64,000 nucleotides of DNA from Geodermatophilus sabuli (lineage in GTDB: Bacteria > Actinomycetota > Actinomycetes > Mycobacteriales > Geodermatophilaceae), in contig NZ_JAAGWF010000002.1 in NCBI RefSeq assembly GCF_010686765.1, forward strand, positions 186,001 through 250,000, written 5' to 3'. Positions 48,392-56,611 of this stretch are shown piece after piece. Position 1 is the first letter of the stretch; every line of letters starts with the position of its first letter. The position numbers and the translations under genes are program-made. The notes below the pieces were generated by a model, which made no database searches, was not told the DNA's origin, and saw only the letters and a list, made by a program, of their open reading frames with translations.

Positions 48392-49333
48392 ATGAAGCTG
48401 CTGCTGCCCGACTCGCTGCCCCTGGCGCCGGACCTGCCCGAGGGGGTCGTCGCGGTCACCTACGCCGCCTCCGCGCCGGTCCCGGACGAGCACCTCGACG
48501 CCGAGGCACTGGTGGTGTGGGGCAGCTCCGCTGCCGACCTGGCCGCCGTCGCCGGCCGGATGCCGCGGCTGCGGTGGGTCCAGACCCTGGCGGCCGGGCC
48601 GGACGCGGTGCTCGCCGCGGGCTTCCCCGAGCACGTCGTCGTCACCGGCGGGGCGGGCCTGCACAGCCGCACGGTCACCGAGCACACCCTGGCCCTGACC
48701 CTGGCGCTGGTGCGCCGGCTGCCCGCCTCCGCCGGTGCGCAGGCCGAGCACCGCTGGGCCCGTGAGCTCGGTGGCCTCCAGCCGCTGCACCCCGACGGGC
48801 CGGTGACCACCCTGCTGGACGCCCGGGTGCTGATCTGGGGGTTCGGCGCCATCGGGCAGACGCTGGCGCCGCTGCTGCGAGGGCTGGGCGCCGACGTCCG
48901 GGGCGTGGCGCGCACCCCGGGGGAGCGGGCCGGCTGCACCGTCGTCGGCGAGGACGACCTCGAGGCCGAGCTGGGTCGGACCGACGTGCTGGTCATGATC
49001 CTGCCGTCGACGCCGGCCACCACGCGGGCGCTGGACGCCGCCCGCCTGGCGGCGCTCCCGACGCACGCCTACGTGGTCAACGTCGGCCGTGGCTCCACCG
49101 TCGACGAACCGGCGCTCGTGTCGGCCCTGGCCGAGGGCCGTCTGGCCGGTGCGGCGCTGGACGTGACGGACACCGAACCGCTCCCGCCGGGGTCGCCGCT
49201 CTGGGACGCCCCGGACCTCGTCCTCACGCCGCACGCCGCCGGCGGCCGGCCGGTGGGCGCCGACGAGCTCGTCTCGGCCAACCTCGCCGGCCTGCTCGCC
49301 GGGCGGGAGCTGCGCAACGTCGTGGACCGCTGA
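48392..49333 (+). CDS. D-2-hydroxyacid dehydrogenase
   Basis: A 313-residue NAD(P)-dependent dehydrogenase unrelated in detail to its neighbour at 46038. Motifs: Gly-Phe-Gly-Ala-Ile-Gly near 149, Asn-Val-Gly-Arg-Gly-Ser near 230, Asp-Thr-Glu-Pro-Leu-Pro, and Thr-Pro-His-Ala-Ala-Gly-Gly. The last pattern places it nearer the glyoxylate/hydroxypyruvate reductase group. GGAGGG precedes the ATG. It is divergent from dgoD across 247 bases and probably shares its control region. It may reduce hydroxypyruvate or glyoxylate formed from the sugar acid. Confidence 0.87.
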   Translation: MKLLLPDSLPLAPDLPEGVVAVTYAASAPVPDEHLDAEALVVWGSSAADLAAVAGRMPRLRWVQTLAAGPDAVLAAGFPEHVVVTGGAGLHSRTVTEHTLALTLALVRRLPASAGAQAEHRWARELGGLQPLHPDGPVTTLLDARVLIWGFGAIGQTLAPLLRGLGADVRGVARTPGERAGCTVVGEDDLEAELGRTDVLVMILPSTPATTRALDAARLAALPTHAYVVNVGRGSTVDEPALVSALAEGRLAGAALDVTDTEPLPPGSPLWDAPDLVLTPHAAGGRPVGADELVSANLAGLLAGRELRNVVDR

Positions 49334-49398
49334 CCCGGGGACGCCGGCCCCACCGCCCGGCCGCCGGCGACGGGCTGCTCGCGACCCGGCGTGGATGG

Positions 49399-49404
49399 CA
49401 CGAT
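49399..49404 (+). promoter_or_regulatory. Candidate -10 box of the patatin-like gene
   Basis: CACGAT lies exactly six bases before the ATG at 49411, the same box and spacing as at ligB. There is no ribosome-binding site. Confidence 0.45.
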
Positions 49405-49410
49405 GCGGCC

Positions 49411-50280
49411 ATGGCATCGCCGGAGGTGCCGGCCGGCGCGGGCGGCACGGCGTTCGTCCTCGGGGGAGGGGGCGTCCTCGGGGCCGCCGAGGTGGGGATG
49501 CTGCAGGCCCTCTTCGAGCACGGCGTCCAGCCCGACCTGGTCGTGGGCACGTCGGTGGGCGCGATCAACGGCGCGCTCGTCGCCGCGGACCCGACCTCGG
49601 GCGTGGTCTCCCGGCTGCGCGGGGTGTGGGAGGAACTGGCCTCGGCGCAGGTGTTCGCCGGGTCGGTGTTCGCTCGGATGGGCACCCTGGCGCGGACCCG
49701 CACCCACCTGCACCCGCGCGAGCCACTGCGCGAGCTGCTCGAGGCCCACCTGCCGGTGCGGACCTTCGCCGAGCTGCGCGTGCCGTTCCAGTGCGTCGCG
49801 GCCAGCATCGAGCGGGCCGCCGAGCACTGGTTCAGCGACGGGTCCCTGGTCGACGCGGTGCTCGCCTCCTGCGCCGTCCCCGGGCTCCTGCCGGCCGTCG
49901 AGCTCGACGGCGAGCACTACCTGGACGGCGGGCTGGTGCACAGCATCCCGGTCGGCCGCGCGGTCGCCCTCGGCGCCGGCACGATCTACGTGCTGCACGT
50001 CGGGCGGATCGACCGCCCGTTGCGCCCGCCCACCCGGCCGTGGGAGGTCGCGCTGGTCGCCTTCGAGATCGCCCGCCGGCACCGGTTCGCCGCGGACCTC
50101 GCCGCCCTCCCGCCCGGGGTCACGGTGCACGTGCTGCCCTCGGGCGAGCCGGATCCGCCGGCGACCGGGAACCTGCGCTACCGCGACTTCTCCGCCGTCC
50201 CCGCCCGGATCGACCGGGCCCACGCCGCGGCCGGCGGCCACCTGGACGCGATCGGCGCACGCGGGGACGGGGGAGCCTGA
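49411..50280 (+). CDS. Patatin-like phospholipase
   Basis: A 289-residue cytoplasmic or membrane-associated lipase. The oxyanion loop is Gly-Gly-Gly-Gly-Val-Leu-Gly-Ala, the nucleophile elbow Gly-Thr-Ser-Val-Gly has Ser near residue 48, and the catalytic Asp is in Asp-Gly-Gly near 171. The Ser-Asp dyad is complete. It would hydrolyse acyl chains from phospholipids or neutral lipids. It is coupled to an acyltransferase-like gene one base downstream, which suggests a deacylation/reacylation pair remodelling membrane lipids. Confidence 0.92.
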   Translation: MASPEVPAGAGGTAFVLGGGGVLGAAEVGMLQALFEHGVQPDLVVGTSVGAINGALVAADPTSGVVSRLRGVWEELASAQVFAGSVFARMGTLARTRTHLHPREPLRELLEAHLPVRTFAELRVPFQCVAASIERAAEHWFSDGSLVDAVLASCAVPGLLPAVELDGEHYLDGGLVHSIPVGRAVALGAGTIYVLHVGRIDRPLRPPTRPWEVALVAFEIARRHRFAADLAALPPGVTVHVLPSGEPDPPATGNLRYRDFSAVPARIDRAHAAAGGHLDAIGARGDGGA

Positions 50281-50281
50281 G

Positions 50282-51340
50282 GTGCTGCCTCCCCGCCGCG
50301 TGCGCCGGGTCACCGGCCCGCTGCTCATCGGTGCGCTGGCGGCCGGGGTGGTCCTGCTGCCCGTCCTCGTGGTGGTGGCGGTGATCGCCTCGGTGTTCCT
50401 GCCGGGGCGCTGGCGGGCGCTGCGGCTGCTGTGCTTCGCGTTCGCGTACCTCGCGATGGAGGTCGCCGGGCTGGCGGTGGCCGGGGTGCTGTGGGTGCTC
50501 GGCGGCTTCGGTCGCCGGTTGCACTCCCGCGGCTCACGCGCCGCCCACTACACCGTGCTGCGGCTGCTGCTCGACGTGCTGATGCGGGTGGCGCAGCGGC
50601 TGTTCGCACTGCGGCTGGTCACCGACGGCGCGTCCTGGTCGCCGCTGGACGACGGCGTGCCGGGCTCGACGAACGCCATGGTGGTGCTGTCCCGCCACGC
50701 CGGCCCGGGTGACTCCTTCCTGCTCGTGCACACGCTGATGAACCGCGACCACCTCCGCCAGCCGCGGATCGTGCTCAGGGACCTGCTGCAGCTGGACCCG
50801 CTGCTCGACGTCTACCTCAACCGGCTGCCCAACCACTTCGTCTCGGCCGACCCGGCGGCGGGGCAGAGCTCCGAGGAGGCGATCGCGGACCTGGCCCGCG
50901 ACCTGGGCGAGGAGGACGCGTTGCTGATCTTCCCCGAGGGCGCCAACTTCACCCCGCGGCGCCGGACCCGGGCGATCCAGCGGCTGCGCGAGCGCGGGCT
51001 GCTGTCCGCCGTGCGCCGGGCCGAGGCGATGCGCAACGTGCTGCCACCCCGGCCGGCCGGGGTCACCGCGGCGCTGCGCGCCGCACCGCACGCCGACGTG
51101 GTCTTCGTCGCGCACACGGGGCTGGAGCACCTCAGCACGGTGCGGGACCTGTGGCGGGGCCTGCCGATGGACAAGACCCTGCACCTGCGCTGGTGGTTCA
51201 TCCCCGCTGCGGACGTGCCGCGGGACGAGGCGGAGCTGACCGACTGGCTCTACCGGTGGTGGGAGACGATCGACGACTGGATCACCACCACGTCGGCCGC
51301 GGCGACGCAGCTGCAGGGTGCCACCGGTACGCCCGGGTGA
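50282..51340 (+). CDS. Membrane-bound lysophospholipid/1-acylglycerol-phosphate acyltransferase-like protein
   Basis: A 352-residue protein. Two or three N-terminal helices (about 10-85) precede the PlsC-type domain. The catalytic His-x4-Asp is in Ser-Arg-His-Ala-Gly-Pro-Gly-Asp-Ser near 140, and the acyl-acceptor motif is Phe-Pro-Glu-Gly-Ala-Asn near 220, with Ala where Thr is usual. It would acylate a lysophospholipid or a similar alcohol. The GTG comes one base after the patatin stop, so translation is coupled. Confidence 0.87.
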   Translation: MLPPRRVRRVTGPLLIGALAAGVVLLPVLVVVAVIASVFLPGRWRALRLLCFAFAYLAMEVAGLAVAGVLWVLGGFGRRLHSRGSRAAHYTVLRLLLDVLMRVAQRLFALRLVTDGASWSPLDDGVPGSTNAMVVLSRHAGPGDSFLLVHTLMNRDHLRQPRIVLRDLLQLDPLLDVYLNRLPNHFVSADPAAGQSSEEAIADLARDLGEEDALLIFPEGANFTPRRRTRAIQRLRERGLLSAVRRAEAMRNVLPPRPAGVTAALRAAPHADVVFVAHTGLEHLSTVRDLWRGLPMDKTLHLRWWFIPAADVPRDEAELTDWLYRWWETIDDWITTTSAAATQLQGATGTPG

Positions 51341-51504
51341 CGGCGGCCCACCCCGACGGGGCACCCCGGAGGGATCGGCTCCCCGCGAGGTGATCGACAT
51401 CGGCCCGTCCCGGTTGGGAGGATGCGCGCAGCTCCCACCGTCGTGCCGTCCCGGGCCCGGCGTGCCCGTCGGGGCAGCGAACTGCACCGTCGAGGGGAGG
51501 GCTC

Positions 51505-54222
51505 ATGGCGGGTCCACTCCTCGCGACTAAGCTGCACCGCCCCCAGCGGCGACGCGGCGCGGTCGCGCGCCCACGCCTGGGCGAGAAGCTGGACCGTGGC
51601 GCGCAGCGAGCGCTCACCCTCGTGTCGGCGCCGGCCGGGTTCGGCAAGACGACCCTGCTCACGGAGTGGCTGGCCGCCGCCGGGCAGGGCCGGTCGACGG
51701 CGTGGCTCTCCCTCGACCAGCGGGACGACGACCCCGTGGTGTTCTGGACCTACCTGATCACCGCCCTGCAGGCGACGGCGCCCGGGGTCGGTGACGCCCC
51801 GCTCGCCCTCCTGCAGTCGTCCGGGGCGACGCTGGACGAGGTCCTCGCGACCCTGGTGAACGACCTGTCTGCCGTCCCGGTCGACCTGGTGCTGGTCCTC
51901 GACGACTACCACGTCGTCGCGTCGCCCGAGGTGCACGCCGGGGTCGCCTTCCTGCTCGACCACCTCCCGCCGCAGGTCCACCTGGTGATCGCGACCCGCG
52001 CCGATCCGGCGCTGCCGCTGGCCCGGCTGCGGGCGGCCGGGGAGCTCGTCGAGGTCCGTGCCGACGACCTGCGGTTCACGACCGCGGAGGCCGCGGCCTA
52101 CCTCGACCGGTCGACGGGCCTGGCCCTGAGCCCGGGGGACGTCGAGACCCTGGCGGCCCGCACCGAGGGGTGGATCGCCGCGCTGCAGCTGGCCGCGCTC
52201 TCGCTGCAGGGCCGCGACGACGCCACCGGCTTCATCGCGGGTTTCGCCGGCGACGACCGGTACGTCGTGGACTACCTGCTGGAGGAGGTCCTGCAGCGGC
52301 AGCCCGACGACGTCCGGGACTTCCTCCTGCGGACCTCCGTGCTCGGCCGGCTGACCGGTGCGCTGTGCGACGCCGTCGTCGGCGGGACGGGAGCGCGGTC
52401 GGTGCTCGAGGCGCTCGACCGCGCGAACCTGTTCCTGGTGCCGCTCGACGACCGCCGCCAGTGGTACCGCTACCACCACCTGTTCGCCGACGTGCTGCGC
52501 GTGCGCCTGCTCGACGAGCGCCCCGAGCTGGTCCCCGACCTGCACCGGCGGGCGAGCGGCTGGCACGCCCGCCACGGCGAGCCCGCGGAGGCGATCCGAC
52601 ACGCGCTGGCCGGCGGGGACGCCGAGCGGGCCGCCGAGCTGGTGGAGCTGGCGCTGCCGGCGATGCGCCGGGACCGCCAGGAGGTGACGCTCAGCCACTG
52701 GCTCGAGGCCCTCCCCGACGAGGTGCTGGCCGACCGGCCCCTCCTCAGCACGACGTACGCCGGGGTGCTGCTCATGCGCGGCCGCGTCGACGGCGTGGAC
52801 CGGCGGCTCCGCGACGCCGAAGGCTGGGTCGACGCGGCGGGGAAGAGGGTCTCGCCGGTCGCCCCGGGTGGCGCGGACGAGGCCCTGCTCCGCCGCGTGC
52901 GGGGCGAGGTCGCCGTCTACCGCGCCGCCCTCGCCCGGGTGACGGGGGACGTCGCCGGCACGATCACCCACGCGCGCCGGGTGCTCGACCTGGCCGGGGA
53001 CGACGACCACCTCCCGCGCGGGTCGGCGGCCGGGCTGCTCGGTCTCGCGCACTGGAGCCGCGGCGAGCTGGAGACCGCGCACCGGTGGTGGTCGGAGTCG
53101 CACGCGAGCCTGCAGCGGGCCGGACACGCCGCCGACGCCCTCGGGATCGCGATCGCCCTGGCCGACATCCGGATCGCGCAGGGCCGGCTCGGCGACGCGT
53201 TGGCCGGCTACGAGCGCGGGCTGGGGAGCGCGACGGCGCAGGGGACGCCGGTGCTGCGCGGGACCGCCGACATGCACGTGGGGATGGCCGAGGTCCTCCT
53301 CGAGCGCGACGACCTCGAGGCCGCGCGCCGGCACCTGGCGACCAGCGCGGAGCTGGGGGAGCACGCCGGCCTGCCGCAGAACCGGCACCGGCTGCGGATC
53401 GCCCGGGCCCGGGTGCACGCGGTCGACGGTGACCTCGACGGTGCGCTCGCCCTCCTGGACGAGGCGGAGCGGCTCTACGTCAGCGACATGTTCCCGGACG
53501 TCCGGCCCATCGCGGCGCTGCGGGCCCGGCTGTGGAGCGCGCAGGGGGAGGCCGACCGCGCGCGGGGCTGGGCGCGCGAGCGCGGGCTGTCCGTGGCGGA
53601 CGAGCTGTCCTACCTGCGGGAGTTCGAGCACGTCACGCTGGCCCGGGTCCTCCTGGCGGAGCACGCGACGGCGGGCGACGACCGGCCGCTGGACGAGGCG
53701 CACCGGCTGCTGGAGCGACTGCTGCAGGCGGCGGAGGACGGCGGGCGGACGGGCAGCGTGATCGAGGTCCTGGTGCTGCGAGCGCTGGCGCAGCAGGCCG
53801 GGGGCGACCCGGCTGGTGCCGTCGGCTCGGTGACCCGTGCGGTGGCGCTCGCGGAACCGGAGGGGCAGGTGCGGGTCTTCCTGGACGAGGGACCGCAGAT
53901 GACGTCCCTGCTCCGCGCGGCCGCGAAGGGCGGAACCGCTCCCGCGGGTGTGCGCCGGCTCCTGGCCGCCCGGACCGCGGCCACCCACGACCCGCGCGGG
54001 CGGGGACCGGTCGAGCCGCTGAGCGTCCGCGAGCTGGAGCTCCTCCGGCTGCTCGGCACCGACCTCGACGGCCCCGGCATCGCCCGCGAGCTCGTGGTGT
54101 CGCTGAACACCGTGCGGACGCACACGCGGAACGTCTACGCCAAGCTCGGCGTGAACAACCGGCGCGCGGCGGTCCGCCGGGGCGCCGAACTCGACCTGCT
54201 GTCCCGGTCCCGCCCGCGCTGA
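51505..54222 (+). CDS. MalT-like large LuxR-family ATPase regulator
   Basis: A 905-residue STAND-type transcription activator. N-terminal NTPase: Walker A Ala-Pro-Ala-Gly-Phe-Gly-Lys-Thr-Thr at 42-50, Walker B Leu-Val-Leu-Asp-Asp-Tyr-His near 132. A helical middle (about 350-820) consists of TPR-like repeats for ligand sensing. The C-terminal LuxR helix-turn-helix (about 840-900) has Leu-Ser-Val-Arg-Glu-Leu-Glu-Leu-Leu-Arg-Leu-Leu and Asn-Thr-Val-Arg-Thr-His-Thr-Arg-Asn-Val-Tyr-Ala-Lys-Leu. MalT-class proteins multimerise with ATP and inducer on arrays of short sites; two such arrays lie directly downstream (54243-54283 and 54572-54613). The ATG is preceded by GGAGGG. Confidence 0.93.
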   Translation: MAGPLLATKLHRPQRRRGAVARPRLGEKLDRGAQRALTLVSAPAGFGKTTLLTEWLAAAGQGRSTAWLSLDQRDDDPVVFWTYLITALQATAPGVGDAPLALLQSSGATLDEVLATLVNDLSAVPVDLVLVLDDYHVVASPEVHAGVAFLLDHLPPQVHLVIATRADPALPLARLRAAGELVEVRADDLRFTTAEAAAYLDRSTGLALSPGDVETLAARTEGWIAALQLAALSLQGRDDATGFIAGFAGDDRYVVDYLLEEVLQRQPDDVRDFLLRTSVLGRLTGALCDAVVGGTGARSVLEALDRANLFLVPLDDRRQWYRYHHLFADVLRVRLLDERPELVPDLHRRASGWHARHGEPAEAIRHALAGGDAERAAELVELALPAMRRDRQEVTLSHWLEALPDEVLADRPLLSTTYAGVLLMRGRVDGVDRRLRDAEGWVDAAGKRVSPVAPGGADEALLRRVRGEVAVYRAALARVTGDVAGTITHARRVLDLAGDDDHLPRGSAAGLLGLAHWSRGELETAHRWWSESHASLQRAGHAADALGIAIALADIRIAQGRLGDALAGYERGLGSATAQGTPVLRGTADMHVGMAEVLLERDDLEAARRHLATSAELGEHAGLPQNRHRLRIARARVHAVDGDLDGALALLDEAERLYVSDMFPDVRPIAALRARLWSAQGEADRARGWARERGLSVADELSYLREFEHVTLARVLLAEHATAGDDRPLDEAHRLLERLLQAAEDGGRTGSVIEVLVLRALAQQAGGDPAGAVGSVTRAVALAEPEGQVRVFLDEGPQMTSLLRAAAKGGTAPAGVRRLLAARTAATHDPRGRGPVEPLSVRELELLRLLGTDLDGPGIARELVVSLNTVRTHTRNVYAKLGVNNRRAAVRRGAELDLLSRSRPR

Positions 54223-54242
54223 CCACCCACCCCGGTCCCGGG

Positions 54243-54299
54243 TCACCAGTCCGGTCACCAGGCGTGGTGATCCCGGCTCACCATCGCGACGCCCAGACT
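54243..54299 (+). promoter_or_regulatory. Four-half-site operator array and promoter, first copy
   Basis: TCACCA at 54243 and 54255, and the palindrome TGGTGATCCCGGCTCACCA at 54265-54283, lead to a -10-like CAGACT at 54294-54299, 29 bases after the start of the palindrome. No -35 consensus exists, so activation is likely. The second copy near 54595 has nearly the same spacing. The MalT-like protein encoded just upstream is the obvious candidate binder. Confidence 0.75.
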
Positions 54300-54328
54300 C
54301 CGCGCATCGACGAGACGGGGAGCAGGCG

Positions 54329-54685
54329 ATGAGCGCAGTCCGCGGCGATCGTGCAGACGGCCCGCTGGGCTACGAGATCCGGGTGCGGGGCCACCTCGCC
54401 GCCCGGTGGGCGGCCTGGTTCGACGGGCTGCGGATCACCACCGAGGACGACGGCACCACGCTCCTGCGCGGTCCCGTCCCGGACCAGGCCGCACTGCACG
54501 GCGTCCTGCAGCGGCTGCGCGACACCGGGCTCCCGCTGCTGTCGCTCCGGCAGGTCCCCTCCGACGGAGGATCACCACCGGAGATCACATCGTCTGGTGA
54601 TCCGGGCTCACCATCCCGGTCCCTAGCGTCGCACCGTGTCCGGCACCCGGCCGGCGACGACCCCCACCCAGGAGACCCGTCATGA
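54329..54685 (+). CDS. Small protein under the MalT-like array
   Basis: A 118-residue protein. The first 80 residues look like one alpha-beta domain (Gly-Tyr-Glu-Ile-Arg-Val-Arg-Gly-His-Leu, Trp-Phe-Asp-Gly-Leu, Leu-Arg-Gly-Pro-Val-Pro-Asp-Gln-Ala-Ala-Leu-His-Gly-Val-Leu) with a natural end near Leu-Leu-Ser-Leu-Arg-Gln-Val. The last 35 residues (Ser/Gly/Pro-rich) overlay the second operator array, so they look like read-through rather than a conserved part. The stop overlaps the start of the next gene by four bases. I recognise no function. GGGGAGCAGG precedes the ATG. Confidence 0.72.
   Translation: MSAVRGDRADGPLGYEIRVRGHLAARWAAWFDGLRITTEDDGTTLLRGPVPDQAALHGVLQRLRDTGLPLLSLRQVPSDGGSPPEITSSGDPGSPSRSLASHRVRHPAGDDPHPGDPS
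54572..54629 (+). promoter_or_regulatory. Four-half-site operator array and promoter, second copy
   Basis: TCACCA at 54572, TCACAT at 54585, and TGGTGATCCGGGCTCACCA at 54595-54613, then a -10 box TAGCGT at 54624-54629. Relative to the palindrome start, half-sites lie at -23, -10, 0 and +13 and the -10 at +29, against -22, -10, 0, +13 and +29 in the first copy. It lies inside the 3' end of the upstream gene and should drive the membrane-protein gene at 54682. Confidence 0.75.
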
Positions 54686-55359
54686 CCGTCACCACCGCCC
54701 GACTCAGCGGCGCCGCCGGCCTCGCCGCCGCCGCCTCCGGCCTGCTGTACGGGCTCGTGCAGTTCATCCACCCCGCGGAGACGGTCTCGGCGGTCTCGAC
54801 CACCGGCTGGGCGGTCATGCACCACCTCACGCTCGCCATGGCCGTGCTCGGCCTGGTCGGCGTGACCGGCATCTACCTGCGGCAGGTCCGCGAGGCCGGC
54901 CTCCTGGGGCTCGTCGGGTTCGTCCTGTTCGGGTCCTTCTACCTGCTGACGGTCGCGTTCACCTTCGTCGAGGCGCTCGTCCTCCCGGAGCTGGCCGGCG
55001 AGGCGCCGCAGCTGGTGGACGACCTCCTGGGCATCTTCAGCGGTGAGGGCACCGGCGGCCTGGGCGCCGTGACCGCTGTGGGACCCCTCGGCTTCGGGCT
55101 CTACCTGCTGGGCGGTCTCGCCCTCGGCGTCGCGCTGTTCCGCGCCCGGGTGCTGGCCCGCTGGGCTGCCGCGCTGCTGGCGGCCGGCACGGTCGTGACG
55201 CTGGCGGTGCCGCTGGTCCCGCACTCGCTGGCCCGGCTGGCCGCGCTGCCCGTGGCCGTCGCGATGACCGGCCTCGGCGTCTCGCTGTGGCGGGCCCGGC
55301 GTCAGGCGGCCGACCCTGCCGGCACCCCGGCTCCGGCCCAGGCTGTCGCGGTCCGGTGA
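54682..55359 (+). CDS. Six-helix membrane protein under the MalT-like array
   Basis: A 225-residue protein with about six hydrophobic helices (5-25, 44-62, 72-96, 128-150, 157-180, 185-203). Features include His-Pro-Ala-Glu near residue 30 and a Glu in the third helix (Phe-Val-Glu-Ala-Leu). No transporter or enzyme family recognised. The ATG lies in a four-base overlap with the upstream stop, but the second operator array 70 bases before it gives it a promoter of its own. It may carry out the response controlled by the MalT-like protein. Confidence 0.8.
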   Translation: MTVTTARLSGAAGLAAAASGLLYGLVQFIHPAETVSAVSTTGWAVMHHLTLAMAVLGLVGVTGIYLRQVREAGLLGLVGFVLFGSFYLLTVAFTFVEALVLPELAGEAPQLVDDLLGIFSGEGTGGLGAVTAVGPLGFGLYLLGGLALGVALFRARVLARWAAALLAAGTVVTLAVPLVPHSLARLAALPVAVAMTGLGVSLWRARRQAADPAGTPAPAQAVAVR

Positions 55360-55408
55360 CGACGCCGACCGGCCCGGGCCCGTCGGGGGACGGGCGACGG
55401 AGCCGGCC

Positions 55409-56599
55409 TCAGGCGGCGACGTGCTCGTCGAGCCAGTCGAAGATCCGCTCGCCGCGCAGGCCGGCTGCCGCGGGTTCGCAGTGCGAGTCCGCACCCTCGG
55501 TTGCGGTGAAGGGCAGCAGGGTGACCGGGCAGGTGAGAGCGGCCGCCAGGCGCGCGGACTGGCCGGGCCAGAACTGCTCGTCTTCGGGGTCGGTGACCAG
55601 CATCGGGCACGTGATCGCGGCCAGTTGGTCGTCGGTCACCGCGTAGGAGCGCGCGGCGGTGAAGAAGTCGAACGGTGACCTGACGCCGTAGGGGCGCATG
55701 CGCCACTGCAGCATCCTGCGGGTCGACGGTGAGAGCTTCAACGCCCAGGCCATCTCCCGGTCGAACTCCTCGCGGTGCCCGGACTCGAGCAGCCGGATCA
55801 AGACGTGCGGGAGCTGTCGGAGCATGGTGGTGGACACGTCGACGACGCCCGGGTCGGCGACCGCGGCGGCGATGCGGTGCTCGTGGGCCGCTGCACGGGG
55901 GACCCAGTAGCCACCCTGGCTGACGCCCATGACCGCGATCCGGGCCGGGTCGACGTCCGGGCGTGGCGCGAGATGGTCGATGACCGGGGTCAGGACGTTC
56001 TCCCAGTCCGGCCGGAACGGCAGCCCCTGGCGCATCAGTGCGGCGTTCTGGCCGGGACCGTCGTAGGTCATGGCGTTCCAGCCGCGGGCCAGGGCGTCGG
56101 CGATGCCGCGGGTCCACGCGCCGACGACGGAGCCGTCGCTGCCGTTGGTGTAGACCAGCGTGCGGCGCGCTGCGTCGGGCGGTCCGGAGCGGAAGAAGTA
56201 GCCGGGCAGGGTGGTGTCCTCGTAGGGGATCTGCAGCCGCTCGACGGTGGTGTCCGTGAGGTCGGCGAACCGGTCCCAGGCCGCCCGGTGCCTCTCCCAC
56301 AGGCCGGTGGCGTCGTCGGCGGCCTCCGCCCGGTCGGACGCCTCGGAGTAGTAGCTCGCTGCTCGCAGCCAGCGGGCCGCTGCCGATCGCGGGTGGCCGG
56401 CCGCTTCGGCGGTCCGGGCCTGCCCGGCGACTCGGTCGGCGGTGGCGGTCCACTCGGAGACCCAGGCCTCCGGATGGCCGTGGGGGATCCGGTCGACGGT
56501 GGTCAGGACCTCGCCGACGTCGGCCGCGCGGTGGAAGACGCTGCCGAGGACGTTCTCGACGGCGAACTGGAGGTCGTCGTCCTCGAAGAAGGCGTGCAT
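55409..56599 (-). CDS. Alpha/beta hydrolase with N-terminal helical domain
   Basis: A 396-residue hydrolase. About 115 helical residues lead the alpha/beta fold, a layout seen in 2,6-dihydropseudooxynicotine hydrolase and dipeptidyl-peptidase-like relatives. The nucleophile Ser is in Gly-Val-Ser-Gln-Gly-Gly near residue 225. The Asp in Thr-Asp-Pro-Glu-Asp-Glu-Gln-Phe-Trp and the His in Asp-Ser-His-Cys-Glu-Pro complete the triad. Family members hydrolyse C-C bonds of diketones or esters. The ATG follows GGAG. It lies 12 bases after a membrane-protein gene on the same strand. Confidence 0.87.
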   Translation of the reverse strand: MHAFFEDDDLQFAVENVLGSVFHRAADVGEVLTTVDRIPHGHPEAWVSEWTATADRVAGQARTAEAAGHPRSAAARWLRAASYYSEASDRAEAADDATGLWERHRAAWDRFADLTDTTVERLQIPYEDTTLPGYFFRSGPPDAARRTLVYTNGSDGSVVGAWTRGIADALARGWNAMTYDGPGQNAALMRQGLPFRPDWENVLTPVIDHLAPRPDVDPARIAVMGVSQGGYWVPRAAAHEHRIAAAVADPGVVDVSTTMLRQLPHVLIRLLESGHREEFDREMAWALKLSPSTRRMLQWRMRPYGVRSPFDFFTAARSYAVTDDQLAAITCPMLVTDPEDEQFWPGQSARLAAALTCPVTLLPFTATEGADSHCEPAAAGLRGERIFDWLDEHVAA

Positions 56600-56611
56600 G
56601 CCGGGCTCCGT

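Noticed and set aside
51250-54258. A 1000-codon minus-strand frame opposite the MalT-like gene
   Set aside because: Shadow of the real gene; composition is Arg/Gly/Pro-rich and no motif is present.
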